Source of the DNA: Anadara kagoshimensis
Lineage: Eukaryota > Mollusca > Bivalvia > Arcoida > Arcidae
Length of the DNA: 64,000 nucleotides
Direction of reading: 5' to 3'
Assembly: GCA_021292105.1 (NCBI GenBank)
Contig: CM037869.1
Location: 50,265,234 to 50,329,233 of the forward strand
Shown: piece by piece, positions 10,831 through 22,695 of the stretch
Numbering within the stretch: the stretch's first letter is position 1
Layout: every line of letters begins with the position of its first letter
Program-made: the position numbers and the translations under genes
Notes under the pieces: generated by a model
The model's input: only the letters and a program-made list of their open reading frames with translations
Databases searched by the model: none
What the model was told of the DNA's origin: nothing

Positions 10831-12626
10831 CAAGATAGAATTATGTCAATAGTAGCAGGACTGAGAATAATAAACAGTGGAAGTAGAGCAGAAGGACTAT
10901 CACTGCCTAGTAGTGATTTTGATACGATGTTTTTACTCGAAGAAGTGATTGTGTCAGACAATTTGGAGGATTTAGATAGTGACATAATCATTTAAACAAA
11001 TGATATTAAACCGGGTTTTGTAAAACTTCGTTGTTTACACAATCAAACATATGATATCATCAGCAATGCACTGACATGGACTCCCGAGGGTATGTTCCTA
11101 TCCAGTCTATTGTTCCGTGACTTGCATGTTAGGATAGCATCGAAAAACTACCCAGGTGCGTATGCTCACGGACCGTGTGCAACATATCAATCTGAATATA
11201 AAACCGAATACGACATGTTAATATGTTTGCCTTGTAGGTCGTGGACTAGGATAGCGTCAGAATGGATCGACAGAGTCAGCATAAAAATTGGCCATCACTA
11301 GATTTGATTCAAGATATTCTGCAAGAAGCTTGCTTATTGGTCCCTATTGGAAATCCTAATTCACAAGAGAGAGACATACAGTGGCGAATTTCTTTTTCGC
11401 TTGCTGAGAAAAAACTAGTGCTTTCTTTTAACCATACACAATTTTTGTGCTATGGTCTTTTCAAGTTATTTCTTAAACATGTTATAAATTCCAATGTGGA
11501 AATTAAGGATTTACTTTGTTCTTATTTCCTTAAGACAAGTTTATTCTATTGCATTGAGGAAGAGAACATCGTCTGGAATAAGGACAATTTTATTGACTGT
11601 TTCTGGACATGCTATAGACGTTTGATGAAGTGGGTTCGGGATGAATACTGTCCAAACTATTTTGTAAAAGATAACAACATGTTTGAGGGCAAGGTTTGTG
11701 GTAGTAAGGGGAGAGTACTGTTTGATCATTTATATAGATTGTATAACGATGGGTTAGACAGCATACTACGTATTCCCTGTTTTTCGGACTTATCTCCCTT
11801 TGTAAGGACATGGAGCATACCATCAAGTATTATAACTATTAGAAATGAATTAAGGGAATACCTTTGTGACGTAGAAACATTAAGCATACCCCCTTTGTTT
11901 GACATTGAGTTGATTGAAACAATACAAGTGAATTCCATTATTAGTTCAATGAAGCAACAATCTATCAGTTCCACGGACAGTACAATACTTACTTTAATGA
12001 TGTCTAACAACACTATGTATAACATTGTTCCATCTTTGTATAGGTATACACTAACAACAAGATCACATAAAAGTCGTTATAGACAAATCAGAGGTTTAAA
12101 ACAGTTCATTATCAATAACTGTATGTTCAACGATGTGAGTACCGGTAAGTTACTACTGGCTACTTTATGTTATCTGAGTGGACAATACAAGGAAGTGGTC
12201 ACTATTGTACAGAAAGTTCTGAAGGAGTTCAAACCTTACGTATTATATTTAGGCTTGTATATACAAATTCCTGATCATCCATACGTTGATTTAATTTGCG
12301 GTAAAGGTTTAACTTTCAATCAGAAGTTGAGACTCGGTGTTATCGCAAGAAATTTTATTTGTTGTATAAATCGCAAATTCTATCCCATAGAAATAGAAAC
12401 AGAAGTTGCACAACATTCTGATTTAAAAATAGCACATATACCACCAGTTGTGTATTGTAACGTTCTTTTGTTTCTATCATACTACCATATGGGATGTAGA
12501 GACAGAATGAGCTATACTCTGAATGAACTATATATAGCGGTACACGGAAAAAGATTTGTCGGAGTACTGGAAAGACCGTTAGCAAAAGCGTTGTTGCAAA
12601 GATGTCTGCATATTTTTGAAAACTAA
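10824..12626 (+). pseudogene. cGAS-like/Mab-21 gene copy 1, 5'-truncated, one stop, one frameshift
   Basis: Homologous to copy 4 from its residue 30 on; the first ~29 codons and start ATG are missing, replaced by promoter-module sequence. The nucleotidyltransferase motifs are visible: SGSRAEGLSLPSSDFDTMF (GS and D-x-D) and EYDMLICLPCRSW (third Asp). A TAA at 10993-10995 replaces a GAT codon of copy 4. A one-base loss near 11278 (GTCAGCAT versus GTCAGGCAT) shifts the frame. From 11279 to the stop at 12624-12626 the frame is open, covering the Mab-21 C-terminal part (WRISFSLAEKKLV, FKLFLKHVI, CFWTCYRRLMKWVRDEYCP). AATAAA overlaps the stop codon. The 3' end is type I, shared with copy 2 (KEVVTIVQKVLKEFKP). 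Intronless, as are all four copies. Confidence 0.85.
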
Positions 12627-13234
12627 ATAAAGATAACACCATGACGTGATGAACAAATTAATTTTTCAATTGTAATTAATTGATATATTTATTTTCAACA
12701 CATGTGCCATACATTTAGGTATTCTAATTTTGGATTGTGTTTCATCATTTTGATCATTATATTGGTAAATGAGTTCATTAGTGATCTAGGTCTCATTAGA
12801 GCAAAATGTAACAACAAAGTTTTTTGATTTTCATTTTAATAATATGACATCATATGGAACGTAATTTAAATATAACCAGAATTATCGTTCTTTTTAAATA
12901 GTTGAGTGTTTTATTATAGTTGTATTATACTTAACAGCAAACTGTGATCACTAATTTTCAGTTAATTTTTAAACTTGATTCGAAAAAAACAGAACCAGTT
13001 ATCATTGTTTTAGGGGATGGGTGGGTATTTTATATTAGTTGTATAGATATTTTGCATCAAAATATGACACTTATTTTGATTTAAATATTAAATTTATTCA
13101 TCTATATTGTTTGTTTTAGAAGTGGTTAATTAAGAAATAAAATTCTATTTGAGTGTATTCATTCGGTATTATGTTTTGTCAGAAACCTTATTTTCTATTT
13201 TAGAACCTTCATAAAGTTACATTTTTTGTTTGTA

Positions 13235-13490
13235 ATCCTGCTGTTTGAGTGATCTAAAGCGAGCCCTAAAAAAATAAATTTGTCTCCGGTTCTCTCGCCT
13301 CAATAAACAAAGATATATACATACTGTCAAAAACCTCAACATTTTATTATAGATCTTTGATAAAGTTACATTTGATCTAATTTTACATGTTTATTGTATA
13401 GTCCTGCTGTTTGAGTGATCTAAAGCGAGCCCTAAAGATTAAATTTGTCTCCGGTTCTCTCGCCTCAATCAACAAAGAACATACCACCTC
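13235..13490. repeat. 166-bp tandem repeat, 2 units (3 in spacer B)
   Basis: Units marked by CTGTTTGAGTGATCTAAAGC start near 13238 and 13404. Each has TTGTCTCCGGTTCTCTCGCC followed by TCAATAAAC, which resembles the 3' part of bivalve SINEs. In spacer B three units start near 29762, 29928 and 30094, so copy number changed after duplication. Confidence 0.75.
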
Positions 13491-14902
13491 GATATTAGTA
13501 TAATTATATTAAATCGGACAAACTCACCATTACTCTAGTATACCATCCTAAAACAGTCCGCATCTGTTTACCATTTGGCTCCAGTTTCCCTTCACTAAGA
13601 TTTTCCTTAATTTTAATTATGGAATTTGGACATTTTTTGAACTACGAACGGTATTTTTTTTACAAAACTGATACAAATATTGTAAGTTTACAGGCATCTT
13701 TAAATTAAATATTATACCAGTTTTAATTTTCAAAATGACACCTTACATTCCAGAATATCTGATATATTAAAGAAAATATCAAGATTTCAAATTTCCCAGA
13801 TTTAAGTCGAGGAAAATCTTAATGATAGTTTTGAATATTTGTGAAACTGGAACCTGTAATGAAATGACAATAGATCCACATGCTATCCATCGTAACAAAT
13901 CTCTGAAGAAAGGTTGAAGGATTTACCCTAACAAATATCAACTGTACTGGCTATATGTATTTCTGTAACTCGTTACCAATCACAAAAATATCATGGACAA
14001 CAACATGATTTCAGGACAGAGATAGCCATCAAGGGTATGCCAGTCGCGTTATAATTTCGTCACCAATCTTTTACTGTATCATATGGAGGGATAACATTCC
14101 CTTATATTGTCAAACTATCAATGTTTCTTTTAATGGTACTATATCAGTTTGTTGGTGCTTAGGTGCTAATACAAATATAGCAAAATTGCATATAAAGGGA
14201 TACTTATCCCTTGTATTGCTAAGCTATTCAATATGTCTCTTTATGTTGGTAGAATATCAGTTTGGGTATTTGAGGTGCTTACCTTTTCTTGTACAAATAC
14301 AGCACAAACCGCTTACCTTCGGGAATAATAAGGCTGAAAAATGACGTTGATGAGACACACAACATATATTGTAAATTAACCCTCACGCAAATTTTCGTAT
14401 TTATAATAGTATAACTTGACAGTTGTAATTGCTAACTTACTACTGTATATGTACAATACAATAATCAATACAATAATTTTTTCCATTAAATCAAAAGCAA
14501 ACATGAAAATTAATGTTTAATTACAATCCTAATGCAGGATAAACCCTTTAATTCTGACAAATTATGTGAAACGTGAACTTCCATCAGCAGAACGAGTCCG
14601 CTTAGTTTAAGACAGGGCCTAGTATTATATAAAGTTTTCCAGCTCGCTTCCCAAAAGTATGTTACTCTGGGCACTTCGGTTCCCGCCACCAGGCTAGAAT
14701 TGAAGGCCTGCCTATAGGTGAATCTTGACTTAAGCGTAAAACGTGTAATCTACTCCACTCTTTTACTGGCAATATAATTGGTGATAGTGTTATTTTGCTA
14801 TTTACTCGACTTACAATATTTTGTGTGTATTGGTCATTGAACGATGTTTGTTTTATAAAGGTTGAGGTACAGAATGAGAATAAATCCTTACGACTACTGC
14901 TA

Positions 14903-15081
14903 CAGACCCGTCAAAAGTTAAACACTAAACTAACAACTTAGTGCCGAATCAGGTCCACAATAGTTACAGTATTTCCTCAGCTGCTTTTGGTCAAGTGCTA
15001 TCATTCTCTTGGCAGCTTTTAGTCCACCAAGAAGCCGCTCGGCGCCTTGTCGTTTGTTTGGTTAAATTTTGGACAGGTCTG
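14903..15081. mobile_element. CAGACCTGTC-family MITE
   Basis: Ends CAGACCCGTCAAAAGTTAAA and AAATTTTGGACAGGTCTG; left flank TA. Same family as 1572-2059; duplicated at 31590-31768. Confidence 0.65.
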
Positions 15082-15140
15082 TCCATAGTTGTACTTTAAA
15101 TAAATACATAATCTTAGATAATATGTAATGATTTAAACTA

Positions 15141-16075
15141 CCGTAAATCGGAAAATTTTGGCGTCGGGATAATTTGGCGGTTTTCTCCCAAAATGTGGGC
15201 GTTTAATTTTGCTGTGTTTAAATTTGGCACTTCGCTAAAAAGGCGTTTTATTTTTGGCACTGCACTGAGTAAGATGTTCACAAACAGCCACAAGACGAAC
15301 GGATATGCTGATTGAAAACCGGAAGTGTTGTAATTTATAAATTAGAAAATGAAATGGAATGCACTATTATGCCTTCCGGGTTTCATAAAATAACTATAAT
15401 AACGATAATACAAATTGAAATAAATTTGAATGAACTTTATTAATCAAATACTATTTATCGAATATGATATTCGAATAACAGCCAACTAATATTTAAATGC
15501 TTAATTTTGGTTTTACTCTCACCTCGATGTTTGAATTATCAATAAAACTGTGGCCTCATACGGGATTTTGTTTACACGGTTTGTTGAACACACGTGGTCT
15601 CGGTAATTAAGTGATTAGAGGATTAACTCTTGTGTTGATTAAACACAGTCAATGATTACTTATCACACCGATTGTCCACCTGTTGGACATGTGGCTTCAT
15701 CTTAAGTCTTGTGTGATTACTCGATCGTGAACTAATCTTAATTGACAAGACAAAATTTAGTAGGTTTATCGGGGGGGGGGATCGAATAACCGAATTTCAA
15801 ATCAGCGATTTTTAGACGATTTCGGCGATTTGTGGGGCCCTGATATCGGTGTATACTATATAGGCAAGTTAAAGCAAAAGTACTGTATACCAGGACATCG
15901 GTTTTCCGGCAAGTTAAGATAAAAGTTCTCTATTACGGAATATCGATTTTAAAGTAAATATTGGCATTGCTTTTTTTTAGAATATGTATTATTTTGGTGT
16001 GTTTAATTTTGGCACTTTAAAGTTGGGTGTCAAATAAACTAAAGTTTAGCTACAAAAAAATTTACCGATTTATGG
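15141..16075. mobile_element. 0.94-kb MITE with CCGTAAATCGG ends, TA target
   Basis: Ends CCGTAAATCGGAAAATTTT and AAAATTTACCGATTTATGG are inverted copies, each flanked by TA. No open frame. The interior has a G10 run near 15770. Duplicated at 31828-32759. Confidence 0.7.
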
Positions 16076-17429
16076 TACTCCATTTATTAAAGAGCGAATG
16101 TGGGAAAAGCACACCTATAGTACATAACTGTCGAAAGTTAAAATTGAGCTAACAAAAATATAACAAATAACGAAATGGTTCCTAAATGGACTACCAATAT
16201 ATGGATTGGTGGCGGCGAAGTGTCTGTTGAGAAAGAGAGCGCAATTTGCAAGAAACTATCGCAATATATATTATGTGTTTAGATAAGCTACCGATAAGTG
16301 TTGATCTGTCGACATAACTGTGCTGTATTATATCTCCTTATTATGTCTATGTTAAATTTAATAGATTGTTATCAAATATGAAAACTGATACATCATTTTA
16401 TAGTGTAAAATATATATAATAGGATAAAATGTCAATATATTCAATTAATAGGCCTGAAGTATTAGTTTAAGTTAGTTTTATTTTTCTCTATATCATTGGG
16501 CTAATATAACTTGCAATGAACAAGAACATAAAAATAATTGGCATCAAGAGGCATTGAATTGATAAAGGACAAACTACAGACCTGTCAAAAGGTGTAGATG
16601 AATTAAGCAGTTTGTGCCGTATAGGTATCAGCAATTCATCTTTTCACCTCGTTAGCTACATCTCGAGAACCTTCAAACATACCAATCCATGTCAAAACCA
16701 GAATCCCAAAGCAAAGTATACATCTTGAGTCTGCAGATTAGGTTGTGGGACTTTAGTACTGTTCCAATTTTATTTCAGGTAAATGTCAAAACGAGCTAGA
16801 AAAGAAAATACAACGGAAAAACAATACATTTGTAAATGTCTACCTTATAGATTTATATCTGTGCGCAGCCCCATTGTTTGATTCGGTTAACATAATTGCT
16901 AAGAAGCAAAAAGATAACTCAAAAAAAAGTTAAAAAAAAGTAGCACCCTCCAAAACCTGCCTTTTTGAAATCTACGTATTGAACTTTAATTGCTAATTTT
17001 TAAAGTTTTAACTTTGCTTTTAGATTATGATTTGTACATGTCTGTCTGATATAGGAAATTAATAGTCACTAAAAGCTTTTGATTAGAAATATAAATGAGG
17101 TAAAAACAAAATTGAATTCGCCAAGCTTAAATATGATTAAAATCAACAAACTTTTAATATAATACAAAAATATAAAAAGTCATTTTTTGTATTTAATTTA
17201 ACTCAATTTACTTCCTTATCAAGCAATTTAAAATTTTAAACAAGCCACAAGGAAAAAAGTGAACTTTAGTTACGACGGATTTCCTTTCTAACCCATTGTA
17301 TTCATTATCATAGGAAAGCCCTGTATATATTTCCTGATATAATGATTTTGATCAGTTTGAAAATAATTAATTGTTCGTACAAAATAACTGAAATTTTACA
17401 AGACAACTTTAAAACTTCCTCACACTTTG

Positions 17430-19171
17430 CCAGCTTGGAATTCGAACCTAACTTCCTGCATCATCTTCCTCAGAGTCGGAGTTTGCGATAAAGGAGAAGT
17501 AAACTTTCAATTCCTCCTCCTCTAAACATTTGAGAGCCTCTGACTGTGAATTGCCGACATCGTTCTCAACGCCACATGTTTAACTAAATTTGCTATATTT
17601 TCCTTTGGAATTGCGGTTAGAACATTGATTAGTGTTTTTGGGTTTTTTTTTTCTTTGTATTTTTTTATTTGTTTTTTGTATAAAGTAATAACAAACGACG
17701 AACTTCAACGTTGTAACAAAGAATTTAATGAGTTAAAAAAAAAAGAACTTGGCTTTTAAAACAAACATAAAACTTAGTTTACTAGATTTACTGGATATTG
17801 TTATTTGACTGTCAATGATATATTCGTGTTTTATGGTTATGTGATAAAACATTTTACTTCCTTATCAAGTAATTTAAGATTTTAAACAAGCCTCCAGGAA
17901 AAAAGTAAATTTAGTAACGACGGATTTCCTTTCTAACCCATTGTACTCATTATCATAGGAAACCCTATATATATTTCCTTATATAATGATTTTGCTAAGT
18001 TTTAAAAATAAATTAATTGTTAGTATACAATAACTGAAATTTTTCAAGGCAACTTTAAAACTTCCTCACATTTCGCCAGCTTGGACTTCTAACCTAGGTA
18101 GTTCCTGCATCATCTTCCTCAGAGTCATATTTGGCGATAAAGGAGGAGTAAAGTTTCATTTCCTCCTTCTCTAAACATTTGAGAGCTTCTGACTCTGAAT
18201 CGCCGACATCGTCCGCAACGTCGGAAGCATCATTTATATAATCTAAAATAAAAAAGTAATAAATTCAAAAGATTTCTAAAAAAATTACGTGAATTGGTTT
18301 GGATGAAATAGAAATTTGTTTTGCTCAAATATGAATTGATTTTTGCTGAAATAAATCGTCGTTTGTCATAACATAAAAGATTTAAAACTAACCGTTTACA
18401 TTTAATCGTTTTCTCACTTCACTTTCTTCTTCTCTCTTTGTCTTTTTTCTTGTTCTTTTCTACCAGTCTTATTTGTTTATTTTTCTGCTCCTCTTCATGT
18501 TCTATCTTTCGTTTTTTGGATTTCTAATAAAATATCAAAGTATACATATAATAAAATATCAAATAAATTATAATAAAATATTAAATAAGTTATGCTGTAC
18601 TATCTAAATATTACTTAACTATTTATAAGTATACGTTTATACATATGTATTTATAGTATTCTCTAAATATAACTTAACTATGTATGATGTATACACAAAA
18701 CATTACACTTACTATTAGGTGGAAGTCGTTCAGCTAAACCCCTCATACAGTGTAACGTAACTTCGCTTGTACGAGGGGTTATCATCTTTGTATATTTCTT
18801 CTGTTTCTTTTTGTTCTTCTTCTCTTGTGACACGTGTTCTGTTTTCTTTAGATTTTTGTAAACGTTAAGGTCTATTAGTCTATATCTGTATCGCTTGCAC
18901 CATTCCTCGTCCTTCTTATCTTCTCGCAGCCCATCCTGTGTCGTAAAGGTCATGCTACAATTGGTGCAAACGCTATCGTACCCAAGCATCTTGCATCTTT
19001 TTATTTCTTCTTCAACCAGTGATTGGACCTTTTCATCATATAACCTATCCATCTCCACATCCATAGCATTCATATCATTTGTTTCTTTTTCATATATTTC
19101 ATTTTGTAAATTTTGCACTTGGGAGCAATAAACTTTTTCCTCCTCCAAAAAAGATAATTTCTCCTCTATAT
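17430..19171 (-). pseudogene. Coiled-coil gene of unknown function with duplicated last exon, copy A
   Basis: Minus strand. An exon from acceptor TTCATTATAG at 19172 runs to a GTAAGTG donor at 18712 and encodes a charged coiled coil with a CTNC pair and LPPN at its end. Exon 18523-18393 encodes a Lys/Glu-rich helix and ends at donor GTTAGT. The last exon (18242-18094) joins it in phase (G+AT) and encodes an acidic tail ending YDSEEDDAGTT and a stop. A second version of the last exon lies at about 17575-17445 (ending NSDSEEDDAGS), part of a ~390-bp tandem duplication (17205-17590 and 17855-18240). The middle exon of this copy is out of frame because of small indels; no first exon is seen because the acceptor abuts an AAT microsatellite and a hairpin MITE. 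I do not recognise the family. Possibly a decayed host or transposon gene. Confidence 0.4.
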
Positions 19172-19216
19172 CCTATAATGAAAACAAAAAATAAATAAAT
19201 AAATAAATAAAAAAAT

Positions 19217-19244
19217 CGAAATAATAATAATAATAATAATAATA

Positions 19245-19279
<35 letters not shown>

Positions 19280-19280
19280 T
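19217..19280. repeat. (AAT)n microsatellite
   Basis: Trinucleotide run beside an (AAAT)n run at 19190-19212; also at 35880-35925 and 50305-50355 in the duplicated spacers. It produces the Leu/Ile-rich false open frames on the minus strand. Confidence 0.9.
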
Positions 19281-19334
19281 AATTAAAAAAAAGAAACAAC
19301 AATAGTATTTCTGACATTTAATTGATCTGGATGG

Positions 19335-19557
19335 TATCCAAATCCGGTTTTCACGAACCGAACGCCTTCTCCTACCATTAGTCCGACACCGAACACCCAC
19401 TTCTCCTATCATGGTACACGTATAGATTTTTTCTATATAGGCCTCTCCATTGAGATAACGATGGGTAAGATGGGGACACATGATGGGAGAAGTGGGTGTT
19501 CGGTGTCGGACTAATGGTGGGAGAAGGCGTTTGCAAAAACGGATTCGGATTCGGATC
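19335..19557. mobile_element. Hairpin MITE with ~85-bp arms
   Basis: Left arm (19335-19421) and right arm (about 19470-19557) are inverted copies containing CATTAGTCCGACACCGAACA, separated by a loop of about 48 nt. Duplicated at 35986-36207 and 50418-50640. No coding role. Confidence 0.75.
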
Positions 19558-20266
19558 GACACCCCATCATAGAGTGTAAAAGAAAAAAAACAAAAGATCA
19601 GGTTCAAATTCCAGGATTGAAATAGCAGCAATGGTGGGAAAATCCAGAAACCTGTACCATTTTATCTTGTATTTTACCATAAGTGTTATAATAATAGGAA
19701 AACCGGATCAAGTCCAAATCCATTATAGTTCCTGATTACGTGATATACGTGTACAATGTCTTGTATATTTGAGGGGATGTATACAGATGATAAAATATGG
19801 ATAGATATCAGAATTCAAAGTTTTCGAAGAATTTAGACAATGAAATATCAATGAATTTGTACATCTGCATATTTAAAGAAAAACGACGCGAAAGTTTAAC
19901 TACGCCGATATGTTAATATTTCTCGTACCGCGAAAATAAATACACGCGAAATTAAAAACGTTTATAGTATTGTTTTGTTAGTAACCAAGGTATTTATTAC
20001 TAAAAATCTGACATGTTGTGCAAAATAAATCAATTTTTTTTTTATTAAAGTAACAATATCAGAATTAAATTTAACAATATTTGTTTCAAATCCAAATTTA
20101 TTCCATAAGTAGTCTGACATTTAAATTTTACACAGCAGGTAACAATATATGGTGCACGCTATTATTTTATTGCGTTGTAAGAACATATTTGTTAATTAAA
20201 TATGTTTTTAAAATCAATATAAAAAAAGTTGCCTAGGTTAACATGACATGGATTTAGTTACACCTA

Positions 20267-20670
20267 CAGGTTTGTCAAAAGTTTAACAATAATTTAGATA
20301 TCAAAAGCCGAAATGGTAGCTCATATCTAATCCTTTTTAGCTAAAAGGAATAAGGTCCGAATCGGTAGCTCATATCTACCTTTTTTAACTATAAGAAATA
20401 AGGGCCGAATCGGTAGGTCATATCTACCACTTTTTAGCATTAAGGAATAAGGCCCGAATTGGTAGCTCATATCTACCACTTTTTAGCAATAAGGGCCGAA
20501 TGGGTTACTCATATATACCACTTTTTAGCTATAAGGAATAAGGGCCGAATCGGTAGCTCTTTTGGCAAACGCAATATATAAATCTTGTCAGTAATTCGGA
20601 CAACACTCGCCCATATTTTAGTGACCGATGTCTTTTAACTTATCTATTTGTTATACTTTCGATAGATCTG
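20267..20670. mobile_element. MITE with internal ~60-bp tandem units
   Basis: Ends CAGGTTTGTCAAAAGTTTAA and TACTTTCGATAGATCTG flanked by TA. The interior has five to six units with core GGGCCGAATCGGTAGCTCAT and ATCTACCACTTTTTAGC. Copies at 36920-37323 and 51353-51714; the last has fewer units. Confidence 0.7.
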
Positions 20671-20803
20671 TAGAAGTACAATGAAGGCGGGGGAAGTTCA
20701 TTGTTGAATTATGATGATAAAGCTTCCTTTTACAAACAATGTTTACAGACACGTATATTTCTCCTTATATTTTTGTGTCAAATCATCTGCAATTAAGTAC
20801 TCT

Positions 20804-21893
20804 TTAGTCATAACTTCCATGGTGGGAGAAACATGTGAAGCTTAGTCATAACTTCCATGGTTGGAGTAACATGTGAAGCTTAGTCATAACTTCCATGGTG
20901 GGAGTAACATGTGAAGCTTAGTCATAACTTCCATAGCGGGAGTAACATGTGAAGCTTAGTCATAACTTCAATGGTGGGAGTAACATGTGAAGCTTAGTCA
21001 TAACTCCCATGGTAGGAGTAACATGTGAAGCTTAGTCATTACTTCCATGGTGAGAGTAACATGTGAAGCTTAGTCATAACTTCCGTGGTAGGAGTAACAT
21101 GTGAAGCTTAGTCATAACTTCCATGGTGGGAGTAACATGTGAAGCTTAGTCATAACTTCCATAGCGGGAATAACATGTGAAGCTTAGTCATAACTTCAAT
21201 GGTGGGAGTAACATGTGCAGCTTAGTCATAACTCCCATGGTAGGCGTAACATGTGAAGCTTAGTCATTACTTCCGTGGTGGGAGTAACATGTGAAGCTTA
21301 GTGATAACTTCCTTGGTTGGAGTAACATGTGAAGCTTAGTCATAACTTCCGTGGTAGGAGTAACATGTGAAGCTTAGTCATTACTTCCGTGGTGGGAGTA
21401 ACATGGGAAGCTTAGTCATAACTTCCGTGGTGGGAGTAACATGTGAAGCTTAGTCATAACTTCCATGGTGGGAGTAACATGTGAAGATTAGTCATCACGT
21501 CCGTGGTAGGAGTAACATGTGAAGCTTAGTCATAACTTCAATGGTGGGAGTAACATGTGAAGCTTAGTCATAACTTCCGTGGTTGGAGTAACATGTGAAG
21601 CTTAGTCAAATCTTCTATGGTAGGAGTAACATGTGAAGCTTAGTCATAACTTCCGTGGTGGGAGTAACATGTGAAGCTTAGTCATAACTTAAGTGGTAGG
21701 AGTAACATGTGAAGCTTAGTCATAACTTCCGTGGTAGGAGTAACATGTGAAGCTTAGTCATAACTTCCATAGTGGGATTAACATGTGAAGCTTAGTCATA
21801 ACTTCCGTGGTAGGAGTAACATGTGAAGCTTAGTCATAACTTCGATGGTGGGAGTAACATTTGAAGCTTAGTCATAACTTCCGTGGTAGGAGT
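20804..21893. repeat. 38-bp satellite, about 29 units (spacer A)
   Basis: Unit: AAGCTTAGTCATAACTTCCR followed by TGGTRGGAGTAACATGTG. Further arrays are at 37457-38773 (~35 units), 48877-49493 (~16) and 51848-52253 (~11). All end at the same right boundary (GGAGTGCTCGTCTC). Variant units (CCGTGGTAGG, CCATAGTGGG, CAATGGTGGG) are ordered similarly in A and B with insertions of blocks. Confidence 0.95.
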
Positions 21894-22026
21894 GCTCGTC
21901 TCTTACATGATTTGTCAATTTTCAAATTTTCTTCTTGCTTTGGGCTCTGAATATGGATTTGTACATTGTGTTTGTTTTTGATTCACAAAGTAAAAATTCG
22001 ATTCTAGTTTGTTTAAAAAAATTTGA

Positions 22027-22245
22027 TTGGTCAGATCTTTTTGTTTTTTCTTAATGTTTTACAAAGTTACGTATGCTTGCATATATTTCGCTACTGAAGT
22101 ACCAGGGGTAAGGTCAGCTGTGGGAATTGAATTTAATGTACATGTATGCTTTGGTGTCACCACATATAGAATTTCTTTGTTGAATAGCTTGGAAGAACTT
22201 TCATTATTACCCACTAAAATATTAACTTTGACTGTTCAAGCCTAA
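22027..22245 (+). other. Small open frame of unclear status, spacer A
   Basis: 72 codons from a TTG (first ATG at about 22054), ending SLLPTKILTLTVQA. The same frame is open at 38907-39143 and 49629-49865 (78 codons), which carry six extra residues (VDVKHI) from an 18-bp in-frame difference; the fourth copy near 52390-52623 has a TGA inside. No domain or signal peptide is recognised. The duplicates are too young for frame conservation to mean much. Confidence 0.2.
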
Positions 22246-22332
22246 AAACGAAGCCATTTTCTATACTAATATTTGTTTGAAAAAAAATCAAAAACTTTTC
22301 ATAGAATTTAATGAATGGGGAAATAGAAAAGA

Positions 22333-22495
22333 AGTTGAGTTGAGTAATGGTGTTTAACGTCCCTGACAAGAATATTTCACTTATATCAAGACATCAGCCA
22401 GCTATAGCCGAAGGTGCAGAAATTCAGCCTATGCATTGCGATAATGACATTATACAGCAGGGTTCTCTATCGTGCCAATCCCACCGTGATTAAAG
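22333..22495 (-). repeat. 3' fragment of the tRNA-derived SINE
   Basis: GTTGAGTTGAGTAATGGTGT through CCACCGTGATT matches the body of the full SINE at 59281-59630; the tRNA head is missing. Duplicated at 39232-39390, 49954-50112 and 52713-52862. Confidence 0.75.
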
Positions 22496-22649
22496 GATAA
22501 AATAAATAATAAAAGATGGTGTAAATGTCATTTTTTACATGCGCATGTTATGTAATGTTATATAAAGGAAGACACAGTAACAATGGAGTGAAGAGGTGAA
22601 GAATACTATGTTGTGTCAAAATCACATATTATACCAGTTATAATTTTAC

Positions 22650-22695
22650 AGCACTAGACGGCCGTTTCGGAATACAATTCGTCATCAGTAGTGCT
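22650..22695 (-). ncRNA. Hammerhead-ribozyme-like motif (type I, short stem III), spacer A
   Basis: On the minus strand: AGCACTA, the core CTGATGA, a small stem II (GAAT-TGT-ATTC, with a C-C mismatch at its base), GAAA, a short palindromic stem III (CGGCCG), the cleavage triplet GTC, then TAGTGCT, which pairs perfectly with the first seven bases as stem I. This is the order of conserved parts of a hammerhead ribozyme. Motifs with very short stem III are known from Penelope-like retroelements; no reverse transcriptase is seen beside it. Repeated at 39548-39593 and 53018-53063. Confidence 0.6.

Noticed and set aside
11262-12626. Independent 454-codon gene
   Set aside because: It is the 3' part of cGLR copy 1 after a frameshift; its ATG lies out of frame within the conserved coding sequence of the other copies.
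19099-19631. Leu/Ile/Tyr-rich membrane protein frames (also 35824-36045 and 50225-50494)
   Set aside because: They are translations of the AAT microsatellite and the hairpin MITE.
20804-21893. CRISPR array
   Set aside because: The 38-bp units are contiguous with no unique spacers, and the genome is eukaryotic.
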